Source of the DNA: Bordetella genomosp. 2
GTDB lineage: Bacteria > Pseudomonadota > Gammaproteobacteria > Burkholderiales > Burkholderiaceae_B
Direction of reading: 5' to 3'
DNA length: 64,000 bases
NCBI RefSeq assembly: GCF_002261345.1
Contig: NZ_NEVT01000008.1
Coordinates: forward strand, 124,001 to 188,000
Shown: piece after piece, positions 50,564 through 58,928 of the stretch
Position numbering within the stretch: position 1 is the first letter of the stretch
Layout: each line of letters starts with the position of its first letter
The notes under the pieces: model-generated
Databases searched by the model: none
What the model was told of the DNA's origin: nothing
What the model saw: the letters and a program-made list of their open reading frames with translations, nothing else
Program-made: the position numbers and the translations under genes

Positions 50564-51301
50564 CTATGATTCGAAAAACTCGGCGCGCGCCTTGAGCATG
50601 ATCGCCACATTGGCGTCGAAGTTCTTTTCCATGCGCGAGGTGGGCCCCACCACCGACATGGCGGTCAGCTGGCCGCCGACGTATCCCGCGATGCCGATGG
50701 CGAACACGCCTTCGTTGCCCTCGTCCTTGGTGAAATAGTATTTTTTCTCGCGGCCTTCGATGATCTGCTTGCGGAACGCCTCCTTGTCCACGATGCTCTT
50801 GCTGGTGACGGCGGCCATGGGCAGGGTTTCGATCAGCGCATCGCGGGCCTTGGCGTCCATGGTGCCCAGCAGGGCCTTGCCCAGCGCGGAGGTGTGCAGG
50901 TCCACCATCGTGCCGGGCTTGAGCACGTACCGCAGCGCCCGCGGGCTTTCCTGGCAGGCGAATATCTGCACGCGGTTGCCGTCCAGGTGCGCGCACATGG
51001 ACGACTCGCCCGACTGCCGGCTGAGGATCTCCAGCGCTTCCGCCGCGAAGATCTGCATGGGGTCGGCGGCCGCGATGCCCTTCGCCACGTCCAGCAGGCG
51101 CGCGGTCGGATGGAAGAAGCGGGTCTTGGGCGCGCGCAGCAGATAGCCCGCCTGCCGCAGGGTATACAACAGGTCGGAACAGCTGCTGTCCGCCAGGCCG
51201 AGCAGCCGGGCCATTTCCGAGTTGCTCAGCGGCCGGCGCTCTCTGGCGTAGACCTCGAACACTTGAAGTACACGTTGTGCGGTCGGGAGAATCTGGGGCA
51301 T
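50564..51301 (-). CDS. IclR family transcriptional regulator
   Basis: A 245-residue regulator: N-terminal winged helix ([10 protein letters not shown] near 7-16; [16 protein letters not shown] near 24-39) and a C-terminal effector domain ([16 protein letters not shown]; the terminal part [10 protein letters not shown]). It is encoded within the minus-strand catabolic run, 63 bp after the acyl-CoA dehydrogenase gene. It likely controls the divergent promoter region at 56779-56862. The effector is presumably the substrate carboxylate or its CoA ester. Confidence 0.93.
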   Translation of the reverse strand: MPQILPTAQRVLQVFEVYARERRPLSNSEMARLLGLADSSCSDLLYTLRQAGYLLRAPKTRFFHPTARLLDVAKGIAAADPMQIFAAEALEILSRQSGESSMCAHLDGNRVQIFACQESPRALRYVLKPGTMVDLHTSALGKALLGTMDAKARDALIETLPMAAVTSKSIVDKEAFRKQIIEGREKKYYFTKDEGNEGVFAIGIAGYVGGQLTAMSVVGPTSRMEKNFDANVAIMLKARAEFFES

Positions 51302-51364
51302 GGGCTTCGATGGTTGGCGGTGAAGGTCGCTATGAGGATGACGGGCGGTCCATTGCGCTGCCGA

Positions 51365-52540
51365 TCACTTCAAGGCCGAAACGCCCAAGACGCTCTGCGC
51401 GATCAGCAGCGACTGGATCTGGTTGGTTCCCTCGGCAATGCTCAGGTGCCGTGCGTCGCGATAATAACGCTCGACCGGGAACAAGGCCGTATAGCCCGCG
51501 CCGCCGTGCACCTGCAATGCCTGCTCGGCCACGCGCAGCACGGCGTCGGTGGCATGGCGCTTGGCCATCGAGCAGAGCATGTGACTGTCGGGCGCGTCGC
51601 GATCGAGCGCGTCGGCGGCCCTGTAGCACAGCAGGCGCGAGGTCTCCACCAGCGTCAACATGTCTGCAATCATATGCTGGACCAACTGGAACCCGGCAAT
51701 CGGCCGGCCGAACTGGACTCGCTCGCCGGCATAGCGCACCGCGGCCTCGCAGGCGGCCTCGGCAATGCCGAGCGCCGAGAACGCCACCACACAGCGGCCG
51801 ATATTCAGGTACTTCTTGGCGAGCGCGAAACCGGCGCCTTCCGCGCCGACAAGATGCTCGCGCGGGATCTCGACATCGTCGAACAGCAGTTCGCCCAGCG
51901 GGCAGCTGTGCATGCCCATCTTGGGAATCGCGCTGACCGAGAACCCCGGCATCTTGCTCTCGAACAACAGGCAGGACACTTGGCGGCGGCCCGCCTCGCC
52001 GGTCCGGACGAACACCACGCCGAGCTCGCATACGGGCCCCAGGCTGATGTAGAGCTTGCGGCCGCTGACCTTCCAGCCCTGCCCGGTGGGCACCGCCCGC
52101 GTTTCGATGTTGGCGGCGTCCGAGCCGATGTTGGGTTCGCTCAGGGCGAAGCTGGCGATCGCCTCGCCGCTGAGTATGCGCGGCAGGTACTTTTGCTTCA
52201 GTTCCGGCGAACCGCCATCTGCCAGCACGGAAGCCGCCAGGTTGCTGGTGCTGACGATGCTGCGCAGCGACGGCCACACGCGCGCGACTTCGGCGATCAG
52301 CATGCCGTAGGTGGTCATGGGCAATGCGAAACCGCCGCTGGCTTCGGGCAACAGGCCGCCCAGCAGGCCGAAGTCGTGCATGGCGCGCACGACCTGCGCC
52401 GGCACCATGCGCGATTGGGCCTCATATTCGTCGACGATGGGCGCGACCTCGCTCTGCAGGTAGCGCCGCAGGGCATCCTGCAGTTCCACCTGGTCCGCGG
52501 ACAACTGGAAATTCATGGGCAGATCCGGCATGGCGTTCAT
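51365..52540 (-). CDS. Acyl-CoA dehydrogenase
   Basis: A 391-residue FAD enzyme. FAD/substrate motifs: F-A-L-S-E-P-N-I-G-S-D-A near residue 130, then K-L-Y-I-S near 165. The catalytic glutamate is present in I-A-E-G-T-N-Q-I-Q near 377, and V-H-G-G-A-G-Y is intact. It forms the 2,3-double bond of an acyl-CoA. The ATG at 52540 overlaps the preceding lyase gene by 4 bp. A second, only distantly similar dehydrogenase lies at 62133. Confidence 0.93.
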   Translation of the reverse strand: MNAMPDLPMNFQLSADQVELQDALRRYLQSEVAPIVDEYEAQSRMVPAQVVRAMHDFGLLGGLLPEASGGFALPMTTYGMLIAEVARVWPSLRSIVSTSNLAASVLADGGSPELKQKYLPRILSGEAIASFALSEPNIGSDAANIETRAVPTGQGWKVSGRKLYISLGPVCELGVVFVRTGEAGRRQVSCLLFESKMPGFSVSAIPKMGMHSCPLGELLFDDVEIPREHLVGAEGAGFALAKKYLNIGRCVVAFSALGIAEAACEAAVRYAGERVQFGRPIAGFQLVQHMIADMLTLVETSRLLCYRAADALDRDAPDSHMLCSMAKRHATDAVLRVAEQALQVHGGAGYTALFPVERYYRDARHLSIAEGTNQIQSLLIAQSVLGVSALK

Positions 52541-53304
52541 GGCTCGCACTGCTCCGCCTGCAGTACCAGCTTCCACATCTGCGGCGCCGTGGGCGCGCCC
52601 GCTTCCTCGATGATGTGCGCGATCAGGCCGGCGGTGCGGCCCACCAACGCCAGGCCGCGCGCCGCCTTCGGGTCCAGCCCCATGTCCGCGGCGATGGCGC
52701 CCATGGCGCCGGCGCCGTTGATGGGCAGGAACTTGCCGAATTCGGCCTGGTGGACGTCGGCGATGGCGTCCAGCAGGTGCCAGCATTTGCCGTAGTAGCC
52801 GTTCTCTTGCGACACCGTGCGCAGCGCGCCGACGCGCGGATCGCCGTCGACGTGGATGGGATGCCCGACGCCGGCGATCTTTCTCTTCTGCGCGGTGTAG
52901 CGCGTCAGCAGGTCGCGCGCGCGGTCCCGGAACTGGCCGGCCGGGCTGTCGGCCGCCAGGCCGTGGGTTTCTTCCGTGAGCATCTGGGCCACGTTCTGGG
53001 TCACGCCCAGGTAGCGGTCGCCCGCGCCCAGCAGCCCCGCGGCCACCGCGCCCTGGAGCGATTCGGGCGCGCCCAGGTACGTCAGGCGGGCCGCCATGGA
53101 GATAGGCGTGAAGCCATGGTCGCAGGACGTCACCAGGATGACGTTCATCATGCGCTTGAACCTGGGCTCTGGATAATGGCCCAGAATGCACAGGCACGCC
53201 ATGTCGACGAAATCGGCATTCGGGATGATGTCGGTGGACAGGTTCTTGCCCCGCACGAAGATGTCTTCCGTGGTGGCATAGCCGATGCTGGTGCGTAGGG
53301 TCAT
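52537..53304 (-). CDS. Citryl-CoA-lyase-like protein (citrate synthase fold)
   Basis: A 255-residue protein resembling the C-terminal, citrate-synthase-like half of ATP-citrate lyase and stand-alone citryl-CoA lyase. Blocks seen: I-S-M-A-A-R-L-T-Y-L-G-A, then the histidine-bearing G-V-G-H-P-I-H-V-D-G-D-P-R near residue 150 and G-K-F-L-P-I-N-G-A-G-A-M-G-A-I near 195. It lacks the long N-terminal helical part of full citrate synthase (about 430 residues). It overlaps the ADP-forming acyl-CoA ligase gene by 4 bp, suggesting that the ligase makes a CoA thioester which this protein cleaves. The real substrate is unknown. Confidence 0.82.
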   Translation of the reverse strand: MTLRTSIGYATTEDIFVRGKNLSTDIIPNADFVDMACLCILGHYPEPRFKRMMNVILVTSCDHGFTPISMAARLTYLGAPESLQGAVAAGLLGAGDRYLGVTQNVAQMLTEETHGLAADSPAGQFRDRARDLLTRYTAQKRKIAGVGHPIHVDGDPRVGALRTVSQENGYYGKCWHLLDAIADVHQAEFGKFLPINGAGAMGAIAADMGLDPKAARGLALVGRTAGLIAHIIEEAGAPTAPQMWKLVLQAEQCEP

Positions 53305-55451
53305 GCGGTCTGCTCCGGTTCGATGGCGTTCTGCTCGAGTTCGCCGGACGCGATGATGAGCGCGTCCAGCGCGATGGCTCCCTGCTCCGGCGCCCCGACC
53401 CATACCGGGTTGAGCTCCAGCTCGACCAGCCGGCCGGCGTGGCGGGAAGCGAATTCCGAGACTTGCAGTATCAGCGCGGTCAGTGCGTCGAGGTCGGCGG
53501 GCGGCTGCCCGCGCACGCCGTCCAGGATGGCGACGTTGCGGATCTCCCGGACCATCGCCTGCGCATCGGCCGGCGCCAGGGGGATCATGCGGTGCGTGGT
53601 GTCGCGCAGGGTTTCCACCAAGATGCCGCCCAGGCCGAACGTCAGCACCTGGCCATAGGCGGCATCGCGATGCACGCCGATCAGGATCTCGCGGCCGCCG
53701 GCCGGCAGCATGGCTTCCACCAGCACGCCTTCGATGCGCGCCGCGGGCGCGGCCTGGGCGACGGCTGCGAGAATGCTGTCATAGGCCTGCGCGGCGGCGG
53801 CGGCGGAATCGATGTTCAGCCGCACGCCGCCGCATTCGGTCTTGTGGGCAATATCGGGACTGGCGACCTTCATCACCACCGGGAAGCCGATACGCGCGGC
53901 GATCTCGGCGGCCTGGCGCGCCGTGCCGGCCACTTCGTTGCGGGGCAGCGGAAAACCGGCGCGGCGCAGCACAGCCTTGGCCTGCGCCTCGCTGAATTGG
54001 CGCGGCGCGGCCGTGCCATCGGCGGCGGCGCCGACGGAATGGCCAGGCACCGCCGGCGCGGCGAGCGGCGCCGAGCCCTCGCGGGGCCAGACGCGCGACA
54101 GCGCGCCGATGGCGCCCGATATCGACAAGAAGGGCTGCAACCCATGCCGCTCCAGCAACTCGAACCCACCGCCCATGCGTCGGCTCATCCATACGGGGAT
54201 GATGGGCGTGGCGGTAGATTGCGAGACCTCGATGATCGACCGCGCAATGCCGTCGGTGACCTCGCCGTAGTCCATCGGGATGGGGAACAGCACGGCGCCG
54301 ACATTGGGGTCGTCGCACACCACGCGCAGGCAGGTGTTGGCGGCTTCGGGATCGCGCAGGATGTCGGCGGTGGTATCGACCGGGTTGGCGATATTGGCGA
54401 ACGCCGGCAGCAGGCTGCGCAGCCGCGTATTCGTCTGCTCGGTGAAGACGGCCATGGGCAGCCCGGCGGTGCCGGCGATATCGGTGGCCAGGGCGGCGGT
54501 GCCGCCGGAGAAGGTATAGATGCACAAGCCGCTGCCGGGCCGGGGCGCCGCCACCGCCAGCAGCCGCGTGACGGCCAGCAACTGGTCCAAGTCCTCGACC
54601 TCGATGGCGCCGAACTGGCGGAATACCGCGCTGTTGACCGCCGCGCTGCCGGCGATGGAGGCCGTATGCGACTGCGCCGCCCGAGCCCCGGCTTCGGAGT
54701 GCCCGACCTTGAGCACCACGACGGGCTTGCCGCGCTGGCGCGCGAGGTCCAGCGCCGCCGTCAGGCGCCGCCCGTCCTTGATGCCTTCCATCAGCAGGCC
54801 GATGACCTTGATGGCGGGGTCCTGCGCCATCCACGCGATGAAATCGGGAATTTCCAGGTCGACTTCGTTGCCCGCGGAGAACCACAGCCCGACCCCTTCG
54901 CCGTGGCTGAGGCCCTGCAGCAGGTTGCGGCCCAGCCCGCCGCCCTGGGTGGCCAGCCCGATGCCGCCGCCATTCAGGTCGTGCTGGAACGCGGGCGAGA
55001 ACGTCATGCCGATGCGATCGCGCACATTGACGAAACCGGGGCAGTTGGGACCATACACGTGCAGGCCGGTGTCCTGGCACAGGCGGGCGATGGCCCGCTC
55101 CAGTTCCTGGCCGGCCTCGCCCGCCTCGGAAAACCCGGAGGACATGACGATGGCGTAGGGAATCTTGCGCTCGACGCACTGGCGCAAGGCATCCAGCACG
55201 CGGCCGGCGTTGACGATGACCAGCGCCACGTCGATGGGCGCATCGGGCAATTCGCGGATCGACGGCCAGCATGGCGCGCCGTCGATCTCGTTGTACGCCG
55301 GGTTGACCGCGTACACCTGGCCAGGCAGGCGCGAGTGGCGCACCAGGTTCGCATACAGGCGCCCGCCCTGGCTGGCGGGCCGGGGCGAGGCCCCCACCAC
55401 CACGACATTGACCGGGTTGATGAAGCGCGCGAGATCGGCGAAGGGCTTCAT
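53301..55451 (-). CDS. ADP-forming acyl-CoA ligase (acetate-CoA ligase family)
   Basis: A 716-residue single-chain ligase: an N-terminal CoA-binding Rossmann domain (V-V-V-G-A-S-P-R-P-A near residue 19), a succinyl-CoA-ligase-like flavodoxin part with the phospho-histidine region (S-G-G-T-A-A-L-A-T-D near 315; S-H-T-A-S-I-A-G-S near 265), and a C-terminal ATP-grasp domain (G-F-P-V-V-M-K-V-A-S-P-D-I-A-H-K-T-E near 520). It makes acyl-CoA from acid, CoA and ATP with ADP release. It overlaps the MaoC gene upstream and the citryl-CoA-lyase-like gene downstream, each by 4 bp. Confidence 0.9.
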   Translation of the reverse strand: MKPFADLARFINPVNVVVVGASPRPASQGGRLYANLVRHSRLPGQVYAVNPAYNEIDGAPCWPSIRELPDAPIDVALVIVNAGRVLDALRQCVERKIPYAIVMSSGFSEAGEAGQELERAIARLCQDTGLHVYGPNCPGFVNVRDRIGMTFSPAFQHDLNGGGIGLATQGGGLGRNLLQGLSHGEGVGLWFSAGNEVDLEIPDFIAWMAQDPAIKVIGLLMEGIKDGRRLTAALDLARQRGKPVVVLKVGHSEAGARAAQSHTASIAGSAAVNSAVFRQFGAIEVEDLDQLLAVTRLLAVAAPRPGSGLCIYTFSGGTAALATDIAGTAGLPMAVFTEQTNTRLRSLLPAFANIANPVDTTADILRDPEAANTCLRVVCDDPNVGAVLFPIPMDYGEVTDGIARSIIEVSQSTATPIIPVWMSRRMGGGFELLERHGLQPFLSISGAIGALSRVWPREGSAPLAAPAVPGHSVGAAADGTAAPRQFSEAQAKAVLRRAGFPLPRNEVAGTARQAAEIAARIGFPVVMKVASPDIAHKTECGGVRLNIDSAAAAAQAYDSILAAVAQAAPAARIEGVLVEAMLPAGGREILIGVHRDAAYGQVLTFGLGGILVETLRDTTHRMIPLAPADAQAMVREIRNVAILDGVRGQPPADLDALTALILQVSEFASRHAGRLVELELNPVWVGAPEQGAIALDALIIASGELEQNAIEPEQTA

Positions 55452-55927
55452 GCGGCGGCCTCCGGCGCGCGCATCAGCATGGCGAAATCCGCCTGCACCA
55501 CGACCTCGCCGCGCTGGTTGACCGCCTCGCGCCGGAACACGACCTTGACGCGGCCGGGCCGGGCATCCGGCACGCACTCCGTGACGGTGACGCGCGCATG
55601 GACGGTATCGCCGATGAACGTGGGCTTGGGAAAACGGCAGTTCAGGTCGATCAGGGCCAGCACGCTGGGCTCGAGGCCGCGGTAGGCGACCGTCTGGGTG
55701 GTCAGCCCGGACAGCACCGACAGGACCAGCAGACCGTGGGCGATGCGCTGCCCGAAGCGGGTCGATTTGGCGTATTCGGCGTCGACGTGCAGCCGGTTGA
55801 AATCGCCCGACAGGCAGGCGAACTGCACTATGTCGGCTTCCGAGATGGTGCGGCCGGCCGATTCGAACGTATAGCCCACGTCCGGAAGCGCGGCTTGCCG
55901 GCCCGCCGGGCTGTCAGGGGTATGCAT
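55448..55927 (-). CDS. MaoC-like dehydratase
   Basis: A 159-residue single hot-dog protein. The hydratase 2 motif F-A-C-L-S-G-D-F-N-R-L-H-V-D near residue 35 carries the catalytic Asp/His pair, and F-G-Q-R-I-A-H-G-L-L follows. It should hydrate a trans-2-enoyl-CoA to the (R)-3-hydroxyacyl-CoA or dehydrate the reverse. It lies 33 bp after the SDR gene and overlaps the ligase gene by 4 bp. Confidence 0.9.
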   Translation of the reverse strand: MHTPDSPAGRQAALPDVGYTFESAGRTISEADIVQFACLSGDFNRLHVDAEYAKSTRFGQRIAHGLLVLSVLSGLTTQTVAYRGLEPSVLALIDLNCRFPKPTFIGDTVHARVTVTECVPDARPGRVKVVFRREAVNQRGEVVVQADFAMLMRAPEAAA

Positions 55928-55960
55928 GTTGTGGTGTCTCCTGTTCTTGTGGGCGGCGGG

Positions 55961-56713
55961 TCAGCTCGAGTAGCGGCCCCCGGTGACGTGCAGGGTTTCG
56001 CCGGTGATGAAGCCGGCCCGCTCGGACGCCAGGAACGCGACGGCGTCGGCGATGTCTTCCACCGCGCCGAGCCGCTGCACGGGCTGGCGGGCCAGCGCGT
56101 TGGCGCGCAGCGTTTCATAGGTGGACAGCGCGCGGATCAGGTCGGTCTCGACAAAGCCGGGCGCAATGGCATTGGCCGTAATGTTGAACTTGCCCTGCTC
56201 GTAGGCCAGCGAGCGCGTGAAGCCGATCAGCCCCGCCTTGGCCGCTGAATAATTGGTTTGCCCGGGGTTGCCCAGATGGGCGCGCGAGGCAATGTTGATG
56301 ACCCGGCCCCAGCGCTTTTCCATCATGGACGGCAGCGCCGCCTTGGTGCAGTAGTACGCGCCCTTCAGGATGGTGTCCACCACCGCGTCCCAATCGGCTT
56401 CGGGCATTTTGGTCAAGTACTTGTCGCGGGTAAAGCCGGCGTTGTTGACCAGGATATCGATCGAGCCGAACTCGCTGACGGCGCGCTCGGCCAATGCCTG
56501 GACCTGCTGCGCATCGCAGACATCGGCGACCACCCCGATGGCCTGGTGGCCGGCGTCCGCCAGTTGGCGCGTGGCCGCGTCGACCGCTTGCGGATTGATA
56601 TCGGTAATGACAATGCGCGCGCCCTCGCGCGCCATGGCGAGCGCGGACGCGAAACCGATGCCTCGGCCCGACCCGGTGACCAGCGCGACTTTTCCCGTGA
56701 GTTGCAAATCCAT
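55961..56713 (-). CDS. Short-chain dehydrogenase/reductase (FabG-like)
   Basis: A 250-residue classical SDR: cofactor site T-G-S-G-R-G-I-G near residue 13, N-N-A-G near 89, and the active residues S in N-I-A-S-R plus Y-S-A-A-K near 154-158. An aspartate in V-I-T-D-I-N suggests NAD(H) preference. It likely oxidises the 3-hydroxyacyl-CoA formed by the hydratase. ATG 56713 has AAGGGG ahead of it. It is the first gene of the minus-strand operon. Confidence 0.92.
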   Translation of the reverse strand: MDLQLTGKVALVTGSGRGIGFASALAMAREGARIVITDINPQAVDAATRQLADAGHQAIGVVADVCDAQQVQALAERAVSEFGSIDILVNNAGFTRDKYLTKMPEADWDAVVDTILKGAYYCTKAALPSMMEKRWGRVINIASRAHLGNPGQTNYSAAKAGLIGFTRSLAYEQGKFNITANAIAPGFVETDLIRALSTYETLRANALARQPVQRLGAVEDIADAVAFLASERAGFITGETLHVTGGRYSS

Positions 56714-56778
56714 TGTTTCCCCTTGGAGGCTGAGCTGCGGCGGCGGAGCCTGACGGCCCTGCCAACCTGGACATTTTC

Positions 56779-56862
56779 TACGACATACGGGAGAAGTATA
56801 CGGATACCCGGATTTCATTGCAATTAATTCCGGTACATCGTTATACTCTTCGACATGTCGTA
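56779..56862. promoter_or_regulatory. Symmetric divergent promoter pair with shared -35 hexamer
   Basis: The palindrome TTGCAA (56818-56823) serves as -35 for both directions. Toward the right, 18 bases later, is TATACT (56842-56847); toward the left, 17 bases later, is TATACT on the minus strand (56800-56795). Arms TACGACAT (56779-56786) and ATGTCGTA (56855-56862) are exact inverted copies centred on the same point, 56820.5, and lie at each start site; the right one is part of a 10-bp palindrome CGACATGTCG. They are good operator candidates for the IclR protein. Confidence 0.75.
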
Positions 56863-56904
56863 TTAAGTACGGCATGAGACCTATAACAAATCCGGAGGTG
56901 ACAA

Positions 56905-57870
56905 ATGTCTGTTGTGAAGTTGCTGTGCGCGGCGGTCCTGGGCGTGGCGACCGCCGGCGCGCTGCCGGCGCGCGCCGACTACCCCGACAAGCCCGTCAAG
57001 GTGTATGTCGGCTTCGCCCCTGGCGGGGCCACCGACCTGCTGGCGCGCTTCTACGCCGAACAGTTGTCCCGCAAGCTGGGGCAGCCCTTCATCGTCGAGA
57101 ACCGACCGGGCGCCGGCGGCAATGTGGCGATCCAGTCGCTGGCCCAGACCAAGCCGGACGGCTACACCATCGCCATGGGGGCCAACTACATTGCGTCGAA
57201 TGCGGCCCTGAAGCGCAATTCATATGACTGGGACAAGGACCTGACGCCCATCGCCCTGATAGCGTCCACGCCCAACATGCTGGTGGTGCCGCCCAATTCG
57301 CCGTTCAACAGCGTGGACGACATCATCCGGGCCGGCACCCGATCCGATTCGTTCCTGACGTTCGGTTCGGCCGGCGTGGGGTCCTCCATCCACCTGTCGG
57401 GCGAGCTCTTCAAGGCCATGACGGGCGCCAAGCTCACGCATGTGCCGTACAAGGGCGTATCGCCCGCCGAAGTGGCCCTGATGGCCGGCGACATCGACAT
57501 GATGTTCGGCAGCGTCTCCACCGAAGTGCCCCTGGTGCAGGCCGGCAAGCTGAAGATCCTGGCCGTCACCGGCCTGGAACGCATGAAAGTGTTTCCCGAC
57601 ACGCCCACGCTGGACGAGGCGGGCCTGAAAGGCTTCAACGTCGGGGCGTCCTACATGCTGGTGGCGCCCGCCAACGTGCCCGACCACATCGTGCGCCGGC
57701 TCAGCGAGGCGGTCGCCGAGATCAACGCCGGCGCCGAGGCCCCGGCCTACACCGAACGCCTGTACGCCACGCCGATGAAAGGCGGCCCGGCCGAAGCCAA
57801 GGCTTTCCTGCGCTCGGAATACGAAAAATGGAACAAGCTGGTGGCGGAGAACGCCCTCAAGCTGGACTGA
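56905..57870 (+). CDS. Bug-family tripartite tricarboxylate transporter binding protein (first)
   Basis: A 321-residue periplasmic solute-binding protein: signal peptide (about 1-24, ending L-P-A-R-A-D), then Y-P-D-K-P-V-K-V-Y-V-G-F-A-P-G-G-A-T-D-L-L-A-R-F and N-R-P-G-A-G-G-N-V-A, the classical Bug (TctC) signature. These proteins bind carboxylates. The start has GGAGGT at ideal distance. No TctA or TctB membrane genes occur in the window, so the transporter core must be elsewhere. A second Bug gene follows after 25 bp. Confidence 0.93.
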   Translation: MSVVKLLCAAVLGVATAGALPARADYPDKPVKVYVGFAPGGATDLLARFYAEQLSRKLGQPFIVENRPGAGGNVAIQSLAQTKPDGYTIAMGANYIASNAALKRNSYDWDKDLTPIALIASTPNMLVVPPNSPFNSVDDIIRAGTRSDSFLTFGSAGVGSSIHLSGELFKAMTGAKLTHVPYKGVSPAEVALMAGDIDMMFGSVSTEVPLVQAGKLKILAVTGLERMKVFPDTPTLDEAGLKGFNVGASYMLVAPANVPDHIVRRLSEAVAEINAGAEAPAYTERLYATPMKGGPAEAKAFLRSEYEKWNKLVAENALKLD

Positions 57871-57895
57871 GCCGCCCGCGCCAAAGGAGACAACC

Positions 57896-58873
57896 ATGAG
57901 ACAAGCCAAGACGGCCATTCTGGCCGCAGCCGCCAGCCTGGCGGCGATGCTGGCGGCGCCGGCGCCGGCCGCCTCCGCCTTCCCGTCCAAGCCGGTGCGC
58001 ATCATCGCGCCCAGTTCGGCGGGCGGCATCCTGGACCTGACCAGCCGCCTGGTGGGGGAAAAGCTATCCCAGCAGCTCGGTTCGCCGGTCGTGGTGGAGA
58101 ACATGGCCGGCGGCGGCGGCATCATCGGCATGCAGGGCATGCTGAATGCCGCCCCGGACGGCCATACGCTGGTCATGGGCAGCCTGGGCCCGAATGCCGC
58201 GAACTACTCGCTGTATTCCAAGCTGCCATACCAGATGTCGGACTTCGCGCCCGTCATCGGTGTCATCTCGATGCCGAGCGTGCTGGTAGTGAACCCCAAG
58301 CTGCCGGTCAAGGACCTGGCGTCGCTGCAGTCTTACGCCAAGTCGAAGAATGGCGATATCGCGATGGCCATCTCCACGATGGGCGCCTCCAGCCACCTGA
58401 TCGGCGAAGTCCTGAAAGGCGAGCTGGGCATATCGGCCATCAACGTCGTCTACAAGGGCGCGGCGCCCGCCATTACCGACCTGGTCGGCGGGCAGGTGGA
58501 TTTCATGGTCGACAACATGATCACCGCCAAGCCGATGATCGAGGCCGGCCGGCTGCGCGCCATCGCCGTGTTCAGCAAGGAACGCAGTCCGCTGATGCCC
58601 GACGTGCCCACGGTGACCGAGCTCGGCTATCCGCAGTTGACGGGCGGCACCTGGCTGGGGCTGTTCGTGTCGGCCAAGACGCCGCCGGACCGCGTCGAGC
58701 GGCTGAACGCGGAACTCAACAAGGTGCTGGCCGACCCGGGCGTGCGCGACGCCCTGGTCAAGCAAGGCGGCAACCCGGTCGGCGGCAGCAGCGCCGAATT
58801 CGACCAATTCGTGCGCGCGGAGACCGAGCGCTGGCGCAAGGTGATCCAGGCCGCGGGCATCAAAGTGGAATAA
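57896..58873 (+). CDS. Bug-family tripartite tricarboxylate transporter binding protein (second)
   Basis: A 325-residue periplasmic protein of the same family: signal peptide (about 1-27), then F-P-S-K-P-V-R-I-I-A-P-S-S-A-G-G-I-L-D and N-M-A-G-G-G-G-I-I-G near residue 65. Identity to its neighbour is clearly low by eye, so this is not a recent duplication; the two may bind different forms of substrate. The residue set A-P-S-S-A-G-G-I-L-D replaces the usual P-x-G-G-x-x-D. Confidence 0.92.
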   Translation: MRQAKTAILAAAASLAAMLAAPAPAASAFPSKPVRIIAPSSAGGILDLTSRLVGEKLSQQLGSPVVVENMAGGGGIIGMQGMLNAAPDGHTLVMGSLGPNAANYSLYSKLPYQMSDFAPVIGVISMPSVLVVNPKLPVKDLASLQSYAKSKNGDIAMAISTMGASSHLIGEVLKGELGISAINVVYKGAAPAITDLVGGQVDFMVDNMITAKPMIEAGRLRAIAVFSKERSPLMPDVPTVTELGYPQLTGGTWLGLFVSAKTPPDRVERLNAELNKVLADPGVRDALVKQGGNPVGGSSAEFDQFVRAETERWRKVIQAAGIKVE

Positions 58874-58928
58874 GTCGCGCCGGCCCCGCGCGGACCGGCG
58901 GCACGCCCCCAAGGAGGATCTCGACCCC

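Noticed and set aside
53439-55685. A 748-codon open frame on the plus strand
   Set aside because: It is the complement of the ADP-forming ligase gene, Gly/Gln/His-rich and without conserved blocks.
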